From Rhodobacteraceae bacterium XHP0102 (GTDB taxonomy: Bacteria > Pseudomonadota > Alphaproteobacteria > Rhodobacterales > Rhodobacteraceae): a stretch of 64,000 nucleotides of DNA. The notes below the pieces were generated by a model. That model was not told the DNA's origin. It did not search any database and saw only the letters and a program-made list of their open reading frames with translations. How positions within the stretch are numbered: the first letter of the stretch is position 1; every line of letters starts with the position of its first letter. This document shows positions 9,589 through 18,773 of the stretch, one piece after another. The stretch lies in the NCBI GenBank assembly GCA_025751475.1, contig JAOWLD010000003.1, positions 372,001-436,000 of the forward strand. The letters are read 5' to 3'. Both the position numbers and the translations under genes were made by a program.

Positions 9589-11094
9589 ATGGTCGCGCAT
9601 AAATTTGAAGAGCAGCTACCGGAATTCAACCTTACAGGGACAGAGCTTGCCTTGCTGGCCGAGGTCGGCCAGATGATCGGCGGCGCGATAGACGGGGTTC
9701 TCACAGAATTCTATGCCACGGCCCTTAATGATCCCGCATTGTCGCAATATTTCAAATCCGAGGCCTCCGTGACCCACGCGCGCGCCGCGCAAAAGGCACA
9801 TTGGGAGAATTTGTTTTCTGGCCAGTTCGACACGGCGTATTTCGCGTCCGTGCAGCGGGTTGGGACGGTGCACGCACGGATTGACCTGCCCCTTTTCGCC
9901 TACGTGTCGGCCTATTCCAAGGCATCGGGCCAGATGTTGGAGGCGGTGGTGCGCGGGGCACATCGGCCCGCGCGGCGCTTTGGCGGTGGCGGTGGCGCGG
10001 ATCCGCGACTGGGCGCGATGCTGTCGGTTCTGAGCCGCGCTTTCGCCTTTGACGTGCAATGCGTGATCGAGGTGACGGTCGGCATTTGGCGCGATGAACA
10101 ACAACGCGCTTTTGATCATATCGAAACGGCGGTCAGTGCCCTGTCACGTGGGGAATTGGGGCACATCATCCCCGACCCAGAATATAGCGATTTTCCCAAA
10201 CGCTATAATCCCATTCGCAATGCCTTCAACTCCAGCTTGGCGCGCTTGGCGGCGATTGTGCGTGATGTTGGGGCTTCGATGGATAAGCTGATGCAGGAGA
10301 CCCATGCGGTGACACAGGCCGCGCATGATCTGTCGGGGCGCACATCCTCGCAGGCCGCCTCATTGGAGCAGACCGCCGCCGCGATGGAGGAATTGACCGT
10401 CTCGGTGCAAGGATCGGCGCAAAACACCCGCGCCGCCGCCGATGTGGCCCGCGATGCTCGCCAAGAGGTCAGCCATGGCGCGGAGGTGGTCGCCAATGCA
10501 TCCAAGGCGATGGAGATGATCAAATCCTCCTCGGATCGGATTTCGCAAATCACGGGTGTCATCAATGATATATCGTTCCAAACCAATCTCTTGGCCTTGA
10601 ACGCAGGGGTTGAGGCTGCGCGGGCGGGTGAGGCGGGGCGCGGCTTTGCCGTGGTGGCCTCCGAAGTGCGGGCCTTGGCCGCAAAATCCAGCCAAGCGGC
10701 GCGCGAGATTGACCAATTGATCAGCGAAAGCGCGGCCCATGTATCCTCGGGGGTAGGCTTGATGGGCGAAGCGGGCAGCACGCTTGAGAATATCGTGACA
10801 AGTTTCGAGCGTGTCTCGGTTCTGGCGGGCGAGATTGCCGCCGCCGCGCAAGAGCAATCCACGGGTCTGGGGGAGGTCAATTTGTCGGTTGGCCAGATGG
10901 ATGAAATCACCCAGAAAAACGCACAAATGGTCGAACAAACCAACGAGGCGCTGCAAAAGCTGAGCGCGCAAGCCAAAGATGTGCAACGCTTGCTGGCGGG
11001 TTTGTCGATTGATCCGCAGGCGCAAGCGCAAGCGCAGGTGCAGGCCAAGGACCACGCCACACCCGCGCGCAGCGCAAGCGGTTTGGCCGCCTGA
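9589..11094 (+). CDS. Globin-coupled methyl-accepting chemotaxis protein (HemAT-like)
   Basis: A soluble chemoreceptor with an N-terminal protoglobin domain (residues about 10-170) and a C-terminal MCP signalling domain. The probable haem-ligating histidine is H95 in [11 protein letters not shown]. The MCP hairpin tip reads [25 protein letters not shown], close to the consensus that contacts CheA/CheW. No transmembrane segment is visible, so it should sense oxygen or another haem ligand in the cytoplasm. ATG 9589 is chosen because GAGGAGAGG lies upstream; a GTG at 9556 and ATG at 9565 are alternatives. The tail is a Gln/Ala-rich repeat without a methyltransferase-tethering pentapeptide. Confidence 0.88.
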   Translation: MVAHKFEEQLPEFNLTGTELALLAEVGQMIGGAIDGVLTEFYATALNDPALSQYFKSEASVTHARAAQKAHWENLFSGQFDTAYFASVQRVGTVHARIDLPLFAYVSAYSKASGQMLEAVVRGAHRPARRFGGGGGADPRLGAMLSVLSRAFAFDVQCVIEVTVGIWRDEQQRAFDHIETAVSALSRGELGHIIPDPEYSDFPKRYNPIRNAFNSSLARLAAIVRDVGASMDKLMQETHAVTQAAHDLSGRTSSQAASLEQTAAAMEELTVSVQGSAQNTRAAADVARDARQEVSHGAEVVANASKAMEMIKSSSDRISQITGVINDISFQTNLLALNAGVEAARAGEAGRGFAVVASEVRALAAKSSQAAREIDQLISESAAHVSSGVGLMGEAGSTLENIVTSFERVSVLAGEIAAAAQEQSTGLGEVNLSVGQMDEITQKNAQMVEQTNEALQKLSAQAKDVQRLLAGLSIDPQAQAQAQVQAKDHATPARSASGLAA

Positions 11095-11178
11095 TTTTCC
11101 GCTTATCTGACGGGTGCCGCGCCCGCCTGAACGCGACCCAAAAATCCGCCTGCGCAAAAGACGGACCCCTGCGCGGTG

Positions 11179-11769
11179 CTATCGACTTAGGGTCATCTTG
11201 CCCTGTTCAATCGTGATCCGCGAAAAGCGCTCCAGAAAATCCATGCCCAAAAGGCTGTGATCCATATCACCGCCATTGACCACCGCCGCCACATCGCGGC
11301 TGATCTCTGTGCCCAAGCCAAGCTCTGCAATCCGCACAGGCGCGGTCGAGATGCGCCCATTGGCCGTATTGGCGCGCCCCGAAAAAATCAGCCCTTCCAC
11401 ATCAAACCCCGCGCGCATCGCATCGGCGCGCGACAGCACAATCTGGCTCGCACCCGTATCGATCAAAAACAACACGGGCTGCGCATTCACCTGCAACACC
11501 AGATAGTAATGCCCGTCAATCGCCCGTGGCAGAATGATCTCGTCCCCTTCTTCGCGGAATTGGGCCAAGCCATTTGAGGCCTGACGAAAATCATTCCACA
11601 ATCCAACCGCAGCAATCATGCCGATAAAGATGAAAAACCACAGCGCGCCGTGGCGCAGCATCCGACCAAAGGACCGGCGATAGGCCACAATTGCGTATCC
11701 CAACAGTGCCACAAGCAATGCGCCCAGATAGGCCAGTTGCGGGATGTTTTGCCAGTCAATCGCACCCAT
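11179..11769 (-). CDS. Membrane-anchored retropepsin-like aspartic protease (TIGR02281 type)
   Basis: A clan AA aspartic protease homologue with the catalytic-type motif FLIDTGASQIVLS and a later LLGMDFLERFSRI, the usual pattern of bacterial retropepsin-like proteins that act as homodimers. Two transmembrane helices (about residues 8-30 and 43-60) anchor it, with the protease domain outside the cytoplasm. Start ATG 11769 (MGAIDWQNIPQLAYLG) is preferred to 11811, which would overlap marC. The substrate is unknown. It lies 10 bp after marC on the same strand and is probably cotranscribed. Confidence 0.85.
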   Translation of the reverse strand: MGAIDWQNIPQLAYLGALLVALLGYAIVAYRRSFGRMLRHGALWFFIFIGMIAAVGLWNDFRQASNGLAQFREEGDEIILPRAIDGHYYLVLQVNAQPVLFLIDTGASQIVLSRADAMRAGFDVEGLIFSGRANTANGRISTAPVRIAELGLGTEISRDVAAVVNGGDMDHSLLGMDFLERFSRITIEQGKMTLSR

Positions 11770-11779
11770 CCTTGGCCCC

Positions 11780-12397
11780 TCACAGAACTTGCAAATCGCG
11801 CATCCCGTCAATCACGAATTGCACCGAAAGCGCGGCCAAAAGCATCCCCAAGAGGCGGGTTACCACATTGATCCCTGTCGGCCCCAAGGCGCGCTCAAGC
11901 GGGGTGGAGAGCAGAAAAAGCACAAAGACACAGATCAAAACGGCCAGCATCACCCCATGCACCGCCACCACCCATGTCCAATCGCCCCCCGATTGCCCAG
12001 TCAAAAGGATCATCGTGGCCAAGGCACCTGGTCCCGCAATCAGCGGGGTCGCCAGTGGAAAGACGCTTGGATCATCGCGATGGGGCTGATCTGCCTGGCC
12101 CTGACGGCGCGCGCTGCGCCGCTCAAACAGCATATCAAGCGCAGTCAGAAACAGCAAAATCCCCCCTGCGATGCGGAAAGCAGGCATGGAGATGCCCAGA
12201 AAATTCAACACCGCCTCACCAGCCAGGCCAAAAAGCGTGAGCAACCCAAAGGCCGTAAGCGTGGCGCGCAAGGCGATTTTGCGCCGCTCGGACACAGCCA
12301 CCCCTTGGGTCAAAGCCACAAACAGCGGGGCCAGACCAATCGGGTCTATAATGACGAAAAGCGCCACAAATACGGGGATCAGATTTGCCCATTCCAT
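11780..12397 (-). CDS. MarC family integral membrane protein
   Basis: A 205-residue membrane protein of the MarC/UPF0056 (NAAT) family with about six transmembrane helices. The family motifs FVIIDPIGLAPLFVALT near the N-terminus and PLATPLIAGPGALATMILL in the second half are clear. Family members were once linked to multiple antibiotic resistance, but that has not held up, and the transported substrate is not established. It lies between the ABC-F gene and the retropepsin gene, all leftward. Confidence 0.88.
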   Translation of the reverse strand: MEWANLIPVFVALFVIIDPIGLAPLFVALTQGVAVSERRKIALRATLTAFGLLTLFGLAGEAVLNFLGISMPAFRIAGGILLFLTALDMLFERRSARRQGQADQPHRDDPSVFPLATPLIAGPGALATMILLTGQSGGDWTWVVAVHGVMLAVLICVFVLFLLSTPLERALGPTGINVVTRLLGMLLAALSVQFVIDGMRDLQVL

Positions 12398-12444
12398 GCG
12401 CTATCCCTGACCGCTGCGGGGCGAAAGGTCAAATAAAATCGGGC

Positions 12445-14352
12445 TTATCGCCGCGATTGTGCCAAGGCCTCATCCAGCCGCGCCTGCGCCGCCACCCAAA
12501 GCGCCTCGGCCCGCGCCAGACCGTCCTCGATTTCGGTGAATTTGGCCTGCCAAAGGGCCAGATCATCGGCCCGCGCCGCCTCGTAAAGCGCGGGATCGGC
12601 CAGTTTTGCCGACAGTTTTTCGTGCATCTCCATGATCTTTTCGACCCGCGCTTCGGCACGGCGCAACTCGGCCCGCATTTCTTTGATCTCGTCATGGCTG
12701 CTGCGCGGTGGCGCGTGATCGGCGGGTGCGGCGGCCAGAGCGGATGACGGAACGGTCTTTGGACGCGGCGCTTTTGCCTTTGCGGTTTTTTCTTCGCGCG
12801 TGTTCAAAAGATCTGCGCGATAGCTGTCTAAATCACCCTCGTAAGGTGCGACCCGCCCGCCTGCGACCAGCCACAAGCGATCCGCCACGAGGCCCAAGAG
12901 ATGCATATCATGGCTGACCAAGATCACCGCGCCCGAATAGGCGGATAATGCCTCAACCAGCGCTTCGCGGCTTTCGATGTCGAGGTGGTTGGTCGGCTCG
13001 TCCAAAATCAGCATATGCGGCGCGTCCAAAGTGGCCAGCAACAGTGACAGCCGCGCCTTTTGTCCGCCGGACAATTGCCCCACCCGCGTTTCCGCCTGTG
13101 CCGCACCAAGGCCAAACCCCGCCAACCGTGCGCGGTGTCGGGTCGGCGCCTCATCTGGGCGGGCACGGCGCAAATGGTCGAGCGGGGTCTCATCTATATG
13201 CAGCTCATCCACCTGATGCTGTGCGAAATAGCCCACCCGAAGCTTGGAGGAGGTGGTCACCGTGCCTGACATCGCAGCCAATTTGCCCGCAATCAATTTG
13301 GACAAGGTCGATTTGCCCTCGCCGTTGCGCCCAAGCAGGGCGATGCGGTCATCTTGGTCAATGCGCAAATCGAGCTGTGTCAGAACCGCACGCGCATCAT
13401 ACCCCACGCTTGCCCCGTCCAGCCGAAGGATGGGCGGGGACAGCGCCTCGGGTTCTGGAAAAGTGAAAACGGTGCGCGCGGCATCCTCGGGCGCGCGGAT
13501 CGGCTCCATCCGCTCCAACATTTTGAGGCGGGCCTGCGCCTGTTTCGCCTTGGATGCTTTGGCGCGGAACCGATCCACGAAACTTTGTAAATGTGCGCGC
13601 CGTGCGTCTTGCTTTTTGGCCTCGGCGGATTGCAGCGCGCGTTGTGCGGCACGGGTCTTGATGAAATCATCGTAGCCCCCCGCATAAAGCGTCAGTTTTT
13701 GGTCGGTCAAATGCAGGATATGGCCGACCGCACGGTTGAGCAGCCCGCGATCATGGCTGATGACCAGAACCGTATGGGGATATTTGGCCAGATAGCTCTC
13801 CAACCAAAGCGCGCCTTCTAGGTCGAGGTAATTGGTGGGTTCGTCCAACAGCAAAAAGTCGGGGGCCGAAAACAGAACGGCGGCAAGCGCCACACGCATC
13901 CGCCAACCGCCCGAGAAAGCCGAGCAGGGCATCGCTTGGGCGGTGCTGTCAAACCCAAGCCCCTTGAGGATCGTGGCGGCGCGTGCCTCGGCCGACCATG
14001 CGTCAATATCGGCAAGGCGCATCTGCACCTCGGCAATGCGCGCGCCCGTGGCGGTTTCTGCCTCCGCCATCAGCGCGGCCCGTTCTGTATCCGCCGCAAG
14101 CACCGTGTCCAACAGCGACACATCGCTGCCAGGCACCTCTTGGCTGACCCCGCCAATGCGCGCGCGGGCAGGGATATCGATGCTGCCGCCATCGAGGGAC
14201 AACTCGCCCTTGATCAGGCGAAAGAGCGTGGTTTTTCCTGCCCCGTTGCGCCCGACAATACCCACCTTGTGACCCGCAGGTATGGTTGCGCTTGCGCCCT
14301 CGAACAAGGGGCGCCCCGCCATCGAAAAAGAAAGATCAGAAATCCGTAACAT
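12445..14352 (-). CDS. ABC-F family ATP-binding protein
   Basis: A soluble tandem ATPase without membrane domains; ABC-F proteins act on the ribosome in translation. Both cassettes are intact: Walker [12 protein letters not shown] near residue 36 and [11 protein letters not shown] near 345, signatures FSGGWRMR and [10 protein letters not shown], Walker [15 protein letters not shown] and [14 protein letters not shown], with a linker between. A charged coiled-coil tail (about 560-635) resembles the Uup C-terminal domain. Start ATG 14352 ([15 protein letters not shown]) gives 635 residues. Which ABC-F subfamily it belongs to (Uup, YheS or other) cannot be fixed by eye. Confidence 0.9.
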   Translation of the reverse strand: MLRISDLSFSMAGRPLFEGASATIPAGHKVGIVGRNGAGKTTLFRLIKGELSLDGGSIDIPARARIGGVSQEVPGSDVSLLDTVLAADTERAALMAEAETATGARIAEVQMRLADIDAWSAEARAATILKGLGFDSTAQAMPCSAFSGGWRMRVALAAVLFSAPDFLLLDEPTNYLDLEGALWLESYLAKYPHTVLVISHDRGLLNRAVGHILHLTDQKLTLYAGGYDDFIKTRAAQRALQSAEAKKQDARRAHLQSFVDRFRAKASKAKQAQARLKMLERMEPIRAPEDAARTVFTFPEPEALSPPILRLDGASVGYDARAVLTQLDLRIDQDDRIALLGRNGEGKSTLSKLIAGKLAAMSGTVTTSSKLRVGYFAQHQVDELHIDETPLDHLRRARPDEAPTRHRARLAGFGLGAAQAETRVGQLSGGQKARLSLLLATLDAPHMLILDEPTNHLDIESREALVEALSAYSGAVILVSHDMHLLGLVADRLWLVAGGRVAPYEGDLDSYRADLLNTREEKTAKAKAPRPKTVPSSALAAAPADHAPPRSSHDEIKEMRAELRRAEARVEKIMEMHEKLSAKLADPALYEAARADDLALWQAKFTEIEDGLARAEALWVAAQARLDEALAQSRR

Positions 14353-14455
14353 AGGCGGCTCTTGCACGGCTTGTTGCGCGCTGTCAATCGCGCCTTTCCT
14401 CTTGCGGCAGCCCATGCTATGGCCGCGCCAAATTCACCCACTCACGGAGAGAGAC

Positions 14456-14878
14456 ATGGCTGTGCAACGCACATTTTCGATCATTAAACCTGATGCCACC
14501 AAGCGCAATCTGACAGGCGCAATCAACGCCAAGATCGAGGCGGCAGGTCTGCGCATCATCGCGCAAAAGCGCATTCACCTGACCCCTGCGCAGGCGGGCG
14601 TGTTCTACGCCGTGCACAAAGAGCGCCCATTCTATGGCGAGCTGTGTGAATTCATGGCGTCCGAGCCCGTTGTGGTTCAGGTTCTCGAAGGTGAGAATGC
14701 GATTGCAAAATATCGTGAAGTGATGGGCGCAACCGACCCTGCCGAGGCGGCAGACGGCACCATCCGCAAGGATTTTGCCCTCTCAAAAGGCGAAAATTCC
14801 GTTCACGGTTCGGATGCACCAGAAACCGCCGCAGAAGAAATCGCTTATTTCTTCGCAGGTCTGGAATTGGTGGGTTAA
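14456..14878 (+). CDS. ndk: Nucleoside diphosphate kinase
   Basis: Balances nucleoside triphosphate pools by phosphate transfer through a phospho-histidine. The 140-residue protein starts [19 protein letters not shown] and contains the active-site [16 protein letters not shown] with the catalytic His, as well as the [13 protein letters not shown] helix. Length and motifs are standard. ATG 14456 follows ACGGAGAGAG, a strong ribosome binding site. Divergent from the ABC-F gene and followed by a good terminator. Confidence 0.97.
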   Translation: MAVQRTFSIIKPDATKRNLTGAINAKIEAAGLRIIAQKRIHLTPAQAGVFYAVHKERPFYGELCEFMASEPVVVQVLEGENAIAKYREVMGATDPAEAADGTIRKDFALSKGENSVHGSDAPETAAEEIAYFFAGLELVG

Positions 14879-14901
14879 ACCGCCTCTGCATGATTTCAGT
14901 G

Positions 14902-14938
14902 GGCCGCGCCTCTCACGGGGTGCGGCCTTTTATTTTTT
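14902..14938 (+). terminator. Rho-independent terminator after ndk
   Basis: A GGCCGC/GCGGCC stem with a 14-base loop is followed by TTTTATTTTTT. It overlaps the 3' end of the converging gene at 14913, so it could halt both transcripts, although the T run favours ndk. Confidence 0.85.
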
Positions 14939-15272
14939 CGCGCAGGCCAAGAATGTCCATCTGGCGTTCAAACGCGGCCTGATCGGGGTCATGTTCCGTG
15001 CCGCATATGGCATCAAACCTTTCGCGCAGCTGCGCCTTTTCCGCACCTTTGCAGTCGTTCCATGGCCGCCCCTGCAGCGCCATATGCAGCACATAATACA
15101 TGATGAAATGTGGTCTAAGCCCCGTTTTGAGCATGGCTGCATAGGCCTGATCGGCACCCATCTCGCGCAAGCGAGGGACGGTGGAAATTCCTGCCATCGT
15201 CAGGTTTTTGGCCATGGCGGGTCCGATATTGCGCAAAGATTCCAGGCGATCTGCGTTTGGTGGTTGCGGCAT
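14913..15272 (-). CDS. TfoX C-terminal-domain-like protein
   Basis: A 119-residue protein matching the C-terminal domain found in TfoX/Sxy proteins: LESLRNIGPAMAKNLTMAGISTVPRLREMGADQAYAAML is the helix-hairpin-helix-like core, followed by a MYYVLHMALQGRPWNDC segment. TfoX regulates competence in gammaproteobacteria; single-domain homologues like this one have no settled role. ATG 15272 is chosen as the family start; a longer frame to 15368 adds an unlikely N-terminus. It converges on ndk. Confidence 0.75.
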   Translation of the reverse strand: MPQPPNADRLESLRNIGPAMAKNLTMAGISTVPRLREMGADQAYAAMLKTGLRPHFIMYYVLHMALQGRPWNDCKGAEKAQLRERFDAICGTEHDPDQAAFERQMDILGLREKIKGRTP

Positions 15273-15631
15273 AAAAAGCCCCCGTTTCGGCTTAGATGAG
15301 CCTGTTAAATAAAAATTATGCTCAAAAAAGAGGCGCAATGAGCGGATTTCCGCCAAAACTTGCCTCATTTGGACATATTACACAAAAAAGTCATAAAATA
15401 TTGATATTTTGCTTCGCGTGGCGTGATAGACACGCTGCGTGGTTTGGGTTTGCGCATGGGGATGCGCAAGCGCGCCAAGACGATAGGGGTAAGGCGCGGC
15501 GATCCGTTTGAGCGGGTCCGTGGCGCAGTTTCGTTTTTCTGCCCGCAAGGGTGGCACTGACGAACAGAATGAATGGCCGAAGCGATAACCGAAGCACCAT
15601 CCGAAGCGATGACCGGCGCATGAGGGGAACA
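15273..15631. other. Non-coding, AT-rich start, between TfoX-C-like gene and the next locus
   Basis: The first 130 bases are AT-rich and probably hold the promoter of the leftward TfoX-C-like gene. Further on the sequence is GC-rich and contains a short near-repeat (variants of CCGAAGC three times around 15580-15606). No convincing gene or structured RNA was seen. Confidence 0.4.
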
Positions 15632-15793
15632 ATGGGGTTGGATTTTAAAAAAGGGAAGCAGCGAAAGCCACGTTTTGGTTTGTTGCTTATATTAATCGCC
15701 TTGGGCGCGGTGCCGAGCCAGTTGGCGGTTGCCGATGTGGCAAATATCGGCCCTCAGGCGTTATCGCTGGCGCAGCCTGTGGCGGCACGATAA
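15632..15793 (+). CDS. Possible small single-span membrane or secreted protein
   Basis: A 53-residue frame beginning MGLDFKKGKQRKPRFGLLL: a Lys/Arg-rich start, one hydrophobic segment (FGLLLILIALGAVPSQLAVA) resembling a signal peptide or a single membrane span, then a short tail ending QPVAAR. GAGGGGAAC lies just before the ATG and a hairpin with a T run follows the stop. These signs favour a real small gene, but no family is recognised and the call is tentative. Confidence 0.45.
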   Translation: MGLDFKKGKQRKPRFGLLLILIALGAVPSQLAVADVANIGPQALSLAQPVAAR

Positions 15794-15816
15794 GGCGGGG
15801 TTGATCGCCTTTTTTA
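15794..15816 (+). terminator. Short terminator-like hairpin
   Basis: A GGCG/CGCC stem followed by seven T directly after the small reading frame that stops at 15793. The stem is short, so its strength is uncertain. Confidence 0.5.
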
Positions 15817-15820
15817 GACG

Positions 15821-15850
15821 GCCCTTTGCGCATCGCTGCAAAGGGCGGTT
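15821..15850. terminator. Hairpin between the small gene and the RTX-Hint gene
   Basis: A nine-pair stem GCCCTTTGC / GCAAAGGGC with an eight-base loop, followed by GGTTTT on the + strand. It lies about 60 bp beyond the stop of the leftward RTX gene at 15909 and could insulate the two converging units. Confidence 0.55.
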
Positions 15851-15908
15851 TTGGGCGCTGATTGCCCTGCTGCGTTCAGGGGCAGCGCGGTGCGCTTAAC
15901 AATACCGA

Positions 15909-18773
15909 TCAGGCGGCGGCGTTTGCCGCGATATCCTGTTTGATTTCATAATCTTGCAGCAGGGGCTTAAGGTTTTTCTGATGCCGCTTGGCCAGTGTTT
16001 TGGCCGCCTTGCCCTCGATCACGGGGCGGCAGGTGTTCGGTGCAATTTCGGCACAGGTGAGATGCGGGAACAATGTGGTGATTTCCTCCCACGCGGGCTG
16101 TCCAACCGCCAGTCGCGCTTGGGTTCCCAGATGCAAGCTTTCGCTGGGCACACCGTTGGAAAAAACAATCTCGTGCCGATCAAAGAGCAGGTGGAAATAG
16201 GTCACTTCGGAAAAATCTTCTGCCCGCGCGATCCCCAAAAGACCCAGAAGCTTGACGGCGGGAACCAGAATTTCAGACGCATTCGCGATACGCTCGGCCA
16301 CGCGGGAGGCAACCAGCAGACGATGCTGCGGCGAGAGGATCAAATCTTCGGTTTGCGCGGCGAGGCCAGTCGCTTGAGACGGGATGCGGATCGGACGGAG
16401 CTTGGGGTTTTGCGCCAGATCATCCGCGGTCAGATGCCGTGATCCAACCCATTGCAGCGGTTGTAGCCCGTGGTCGAGGGTCATCACCAGATCACCTGCG
16501 CGCAAATCCTCAACTGGGATATCGCCTTTTGCGGTGGTGATGCGGGTGCCTTTGGCAAAGCAGACCACGCCGACATTCTCGATTGTGAAATTGCCGCCAT
16601 CCACCCCTTGGAGTTGCAAACCGCCCGCCTGATCGAGCACACCGTCCGCCTGATCTGCCTTAAGCCAAGCAAGCGGCTGCGCGAAAGTTTGCGTGGGGTT
16701 TGCAGCATTCCAAGCCGCAAGCGTTGTGTCATTGTAAAAGGCCGACAGGTCGATAAAGTCATTATCCGTATTGGTGCCGCCATCCACACCTGTAACAGCA
16801 TCGAAATCGGTGATGATATCCGCCGTGCCGTCTGCGAAAAAGAAATCCGCACCTGCGCCGCCGATCAGCGTGTCATTGCCCGCGCCACCGTCCAGTGTGT
16901 CATTGCCATCACCGCCCGAGAGCAGGTCATCGCCGCTGTTGCCAAGCAGCATATCATCGCCCGCATCACCCGAGATCGTGTCATTGCCATCGCCGCCGAT
17001 AAGGAAATCACCCTCGTCACCGCCGAAGATTTGATCATCGCCCGTTCCGCCATCCAAATCATCAAAGCCTGCACCGCCGTAAAGGATGTCATTGCCCGAT
17101 CCGCCATCGACAATATCTTCACCCTCGCCGCCGAACACCGTATCATTGCCCAGCCCGCCCGAGATGACATCGCTACCCGCGCCGCCGCTTAGGACGTTGT
17201 CAATGGCATCGCCGATTATCCGATCATTGCCGCCGCCCGTGGTGATATTTTCAATCTCCACAAATTCCTGCGTGCCAATCGCACCGTCAGAAACGGTGCC
17301 TGCGGCCATATCCACTGTCAGATTTCGGTTGTCATCGGGCAGGAGTTGCAGCTCATCGATGCCGTCTCCGCCATTGATCTGGTCATTGCCGTTGAACGGA
17401 CCCTCGATGCGGATCGTATCATTGCCTGCGCCACCGTTCAGCTCGTTCAGCGTGTCGTTGATCGTCTCGCCGCCGCTGATCAAAAGATCGTTGCCTGCCC
17501 CGCCTTCCAGACTGTCGCGGCCATCGCCCCCATCAAGTGTATCATCGCCCGCACCGCCAAAAAGCGTGTCGTTGCCTGCGTCACCCAACAATATATCGTT
17601 GCCCGCATCAGGTGCAGACCGTGTCACGCTGACATCATCCACCATCACATCGGTGGCGAAGGACCCCGTTGATGTCGGGTTGCTGATGCGGATGGTGGTG
17701 GCTGTCGTATCGGCGGTGAAGGTGAATGTCGGGTTGAGGACCGCGCCGTTCGCGACCACATATGTCTCTGTTGCAATCACAACGTTTGATGCGTTCAGAA
17801 CATCAACGACCACGGTGTGGGTCGCACTTCCGCTGCCATTTTCAAAGAGCCTCAGGCCAAGCGAATATTCCACGCCCGCAACGGTCGTGATGGTTTGTTG
17901 GATGGAGTCGCCATATACGGCTTCGTCATTGTTATTCAGCGACAATGCGGGGCTTGCGGGCGAACCTGCGGTATAAACCAATGGTCCAGGCCCGCCCGTT
18001 GGGTTGTTCAGCGTCCACCCCGTGGTGCTGTTGCTGAAATCGCCATTTACGATCAGCTCTTCTATGTCGCCACCGCCAAAGATCAGATCATCGCCTGTGC
18101 CGCCGCTGAGATTATCGGCGCCATCGCCGCCATCAAGCGTGTCATTCCCATCATCGCCCAAAAGCGTGTCATTGCCCGCATGGCCCTGCAAGACATCGTT
18201 GCCCGTCCCAAGTACAGGTCCAGTTACGCTGACATCATCCACCACCACATCGGTGTTGAGCGACCCCGTTGATGTCGGGTTGCTGATGCGGATGGTGGTG
18301 GCTGTCGTGTCGGCGGTGAACGTAAATGTCGGGTTGAGGACCGCGCCGTCCGCGATCACGTAAGTCTCGGTGGCGATCACGGCATTTGATGCGTTCAAAA
18401 CATCAACCACCACGGTATGGGTGGCGCTTCCCGCGCCATTTTCAAACAACCTCAGGCCAAGCGTATACTCCGCGCCTGCAACGGTCGTGATGGTTTGTTG
18501 GATGGAGTCGCCATAAACGGCTTCATCATTGTTGTTCAACGCCAGAACGGGGCTTGCGGGGGAACCTGCGGTATAAACCAAGGGTCCAGGCCCGCCCGTT
18601 GGGTTGTTCAGCGTCCAGCCCGTGGTGCCGTTGCTGAAATCGCCGTTTACGATCAGCTCTTCACTGCCACCACCACCAGAGATCAGATCATCGCCATCGC
18701 CGCCGTAAATCGTATCGGCGTCTGACGTGCCGTTCAGGGTGTCATTGTTTGCCGTGCCATTTATGATTGCCAT
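15909..18773 (-). CDS. RTX calcium-binding repeat protein with C-terminal Hint domain
   Basis: A 954-residue secreted-type protein. It opens with RTX nonapeptides (GGDGDDLI, no Sec signal), then carries two nearly identical modules of about 165 residues (NGDFSNGTTGWTLNNPTGG..., a jelly-roll-like carbohydrate-binding or DUF642-like type, my inference), each followed by RTX blocks. A long RTX array follows to about residue 680, then a pre-Hint segment (DFIDLSAFYNDTTLAAW). The Hint domain starts at Cys738 (VCFAKGTRITTAKGDIPVEDLRAGD) and contains the conserved LSPQHRLLV and YFHLLFDRHEIVFSNG. Hint domains cleave the chain before their Cys. Export probably uses the type I system at 34-38.6 kb. Confidence 0.85.
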   Translation of the reverse strand: MAIINGTANNDTLNGTSDADTIYGGDGDDLISGGGGSEELIVNGDFSNGTTGWTLNNPTGGPGPLVYTAGSPASPVLALNNNDEAVYGDSIQQTITTVAGAEYTLGLRLFENGAGSATHTVVVDVLNASNAVIATETYVIADGAVLNPTFTFTADTTATTIRISNPTSTGSLNTDVVVDDVSVTGPVLGTGNDVLQGHAGNDTLLGDDGNDTLDGGDGADNLSGGTGDDLIFGGGDIEELIVNGDFSNSTTGWTLNNPTGGPGPLVYTAGSPASPALSLNNNDEAVYGDSIQQTITTVAGVEYSLGLRLFENGSGSATHTVVVDVLNASNVVIATETYVVANGAVLNPTFTFTADTTATTIRISNPTSTGSFATDVMVDDVSVTRSAPDAGNDILLGDAGNDTLFGGAGDDTLDGGDGRDSLEGGAGNDLLISGGETINDTLNELNGGAGNDTIRIEGPFNGNDQINGGDGIDELQLLPDDNRNLTVDMAAGTVSDGAIGTQEFVEIENITTGGGNDRIIGDAIDNVLSGGAGSDVISGGLGNDTVFGGEGEDIVDGGSGNDILYGGAGFDDLDGGTGDDQIFGGDEGDFLIGGDGNDTISGDAGDDMLLGNSGDDLLSGGDGNDTLDGGAGNDTLIGGAGADFFFADGTADIITDFDAVTGVDGGTNTDNDFIDLSAFYNDTTLAAWNAANPTQTFAQPLAWLKADQADGVLDQAGGLQLQGVDGGNFTIENVGVVCFAKGTRITTAKGDIPVEDLRAGDLVMTLDHGLQPLQWVGSRHLTADDLAQNPKLRPIRIPSQATGLAAQTEDLILSPQHRLLVASRVAERIANASEILVPAVKLLGLLGIARAEDFSEVTYFHLLFDRHEIVFSNGVPSESLHLGTQARLAVGQPAWEEITTLFPHLTCAEIAPNTCRPVIEGKAAKTLAKRHQKNLKPLLQDYEIKQDIAANAAA
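17620..18665 (-). repeat. Tandem duplicated module inside the RTX-Hint gene
   Basis: Two copies of a stretch of about 430-440 bp (roughly 17620-18060 and 18210-18665) are almost identical at the DNA level, differing by scattered substitutions. They encode the two NGDF...VDDVSVT modules. The high identity points to a recent duplication or gene conversion. Confidence 0.8.
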
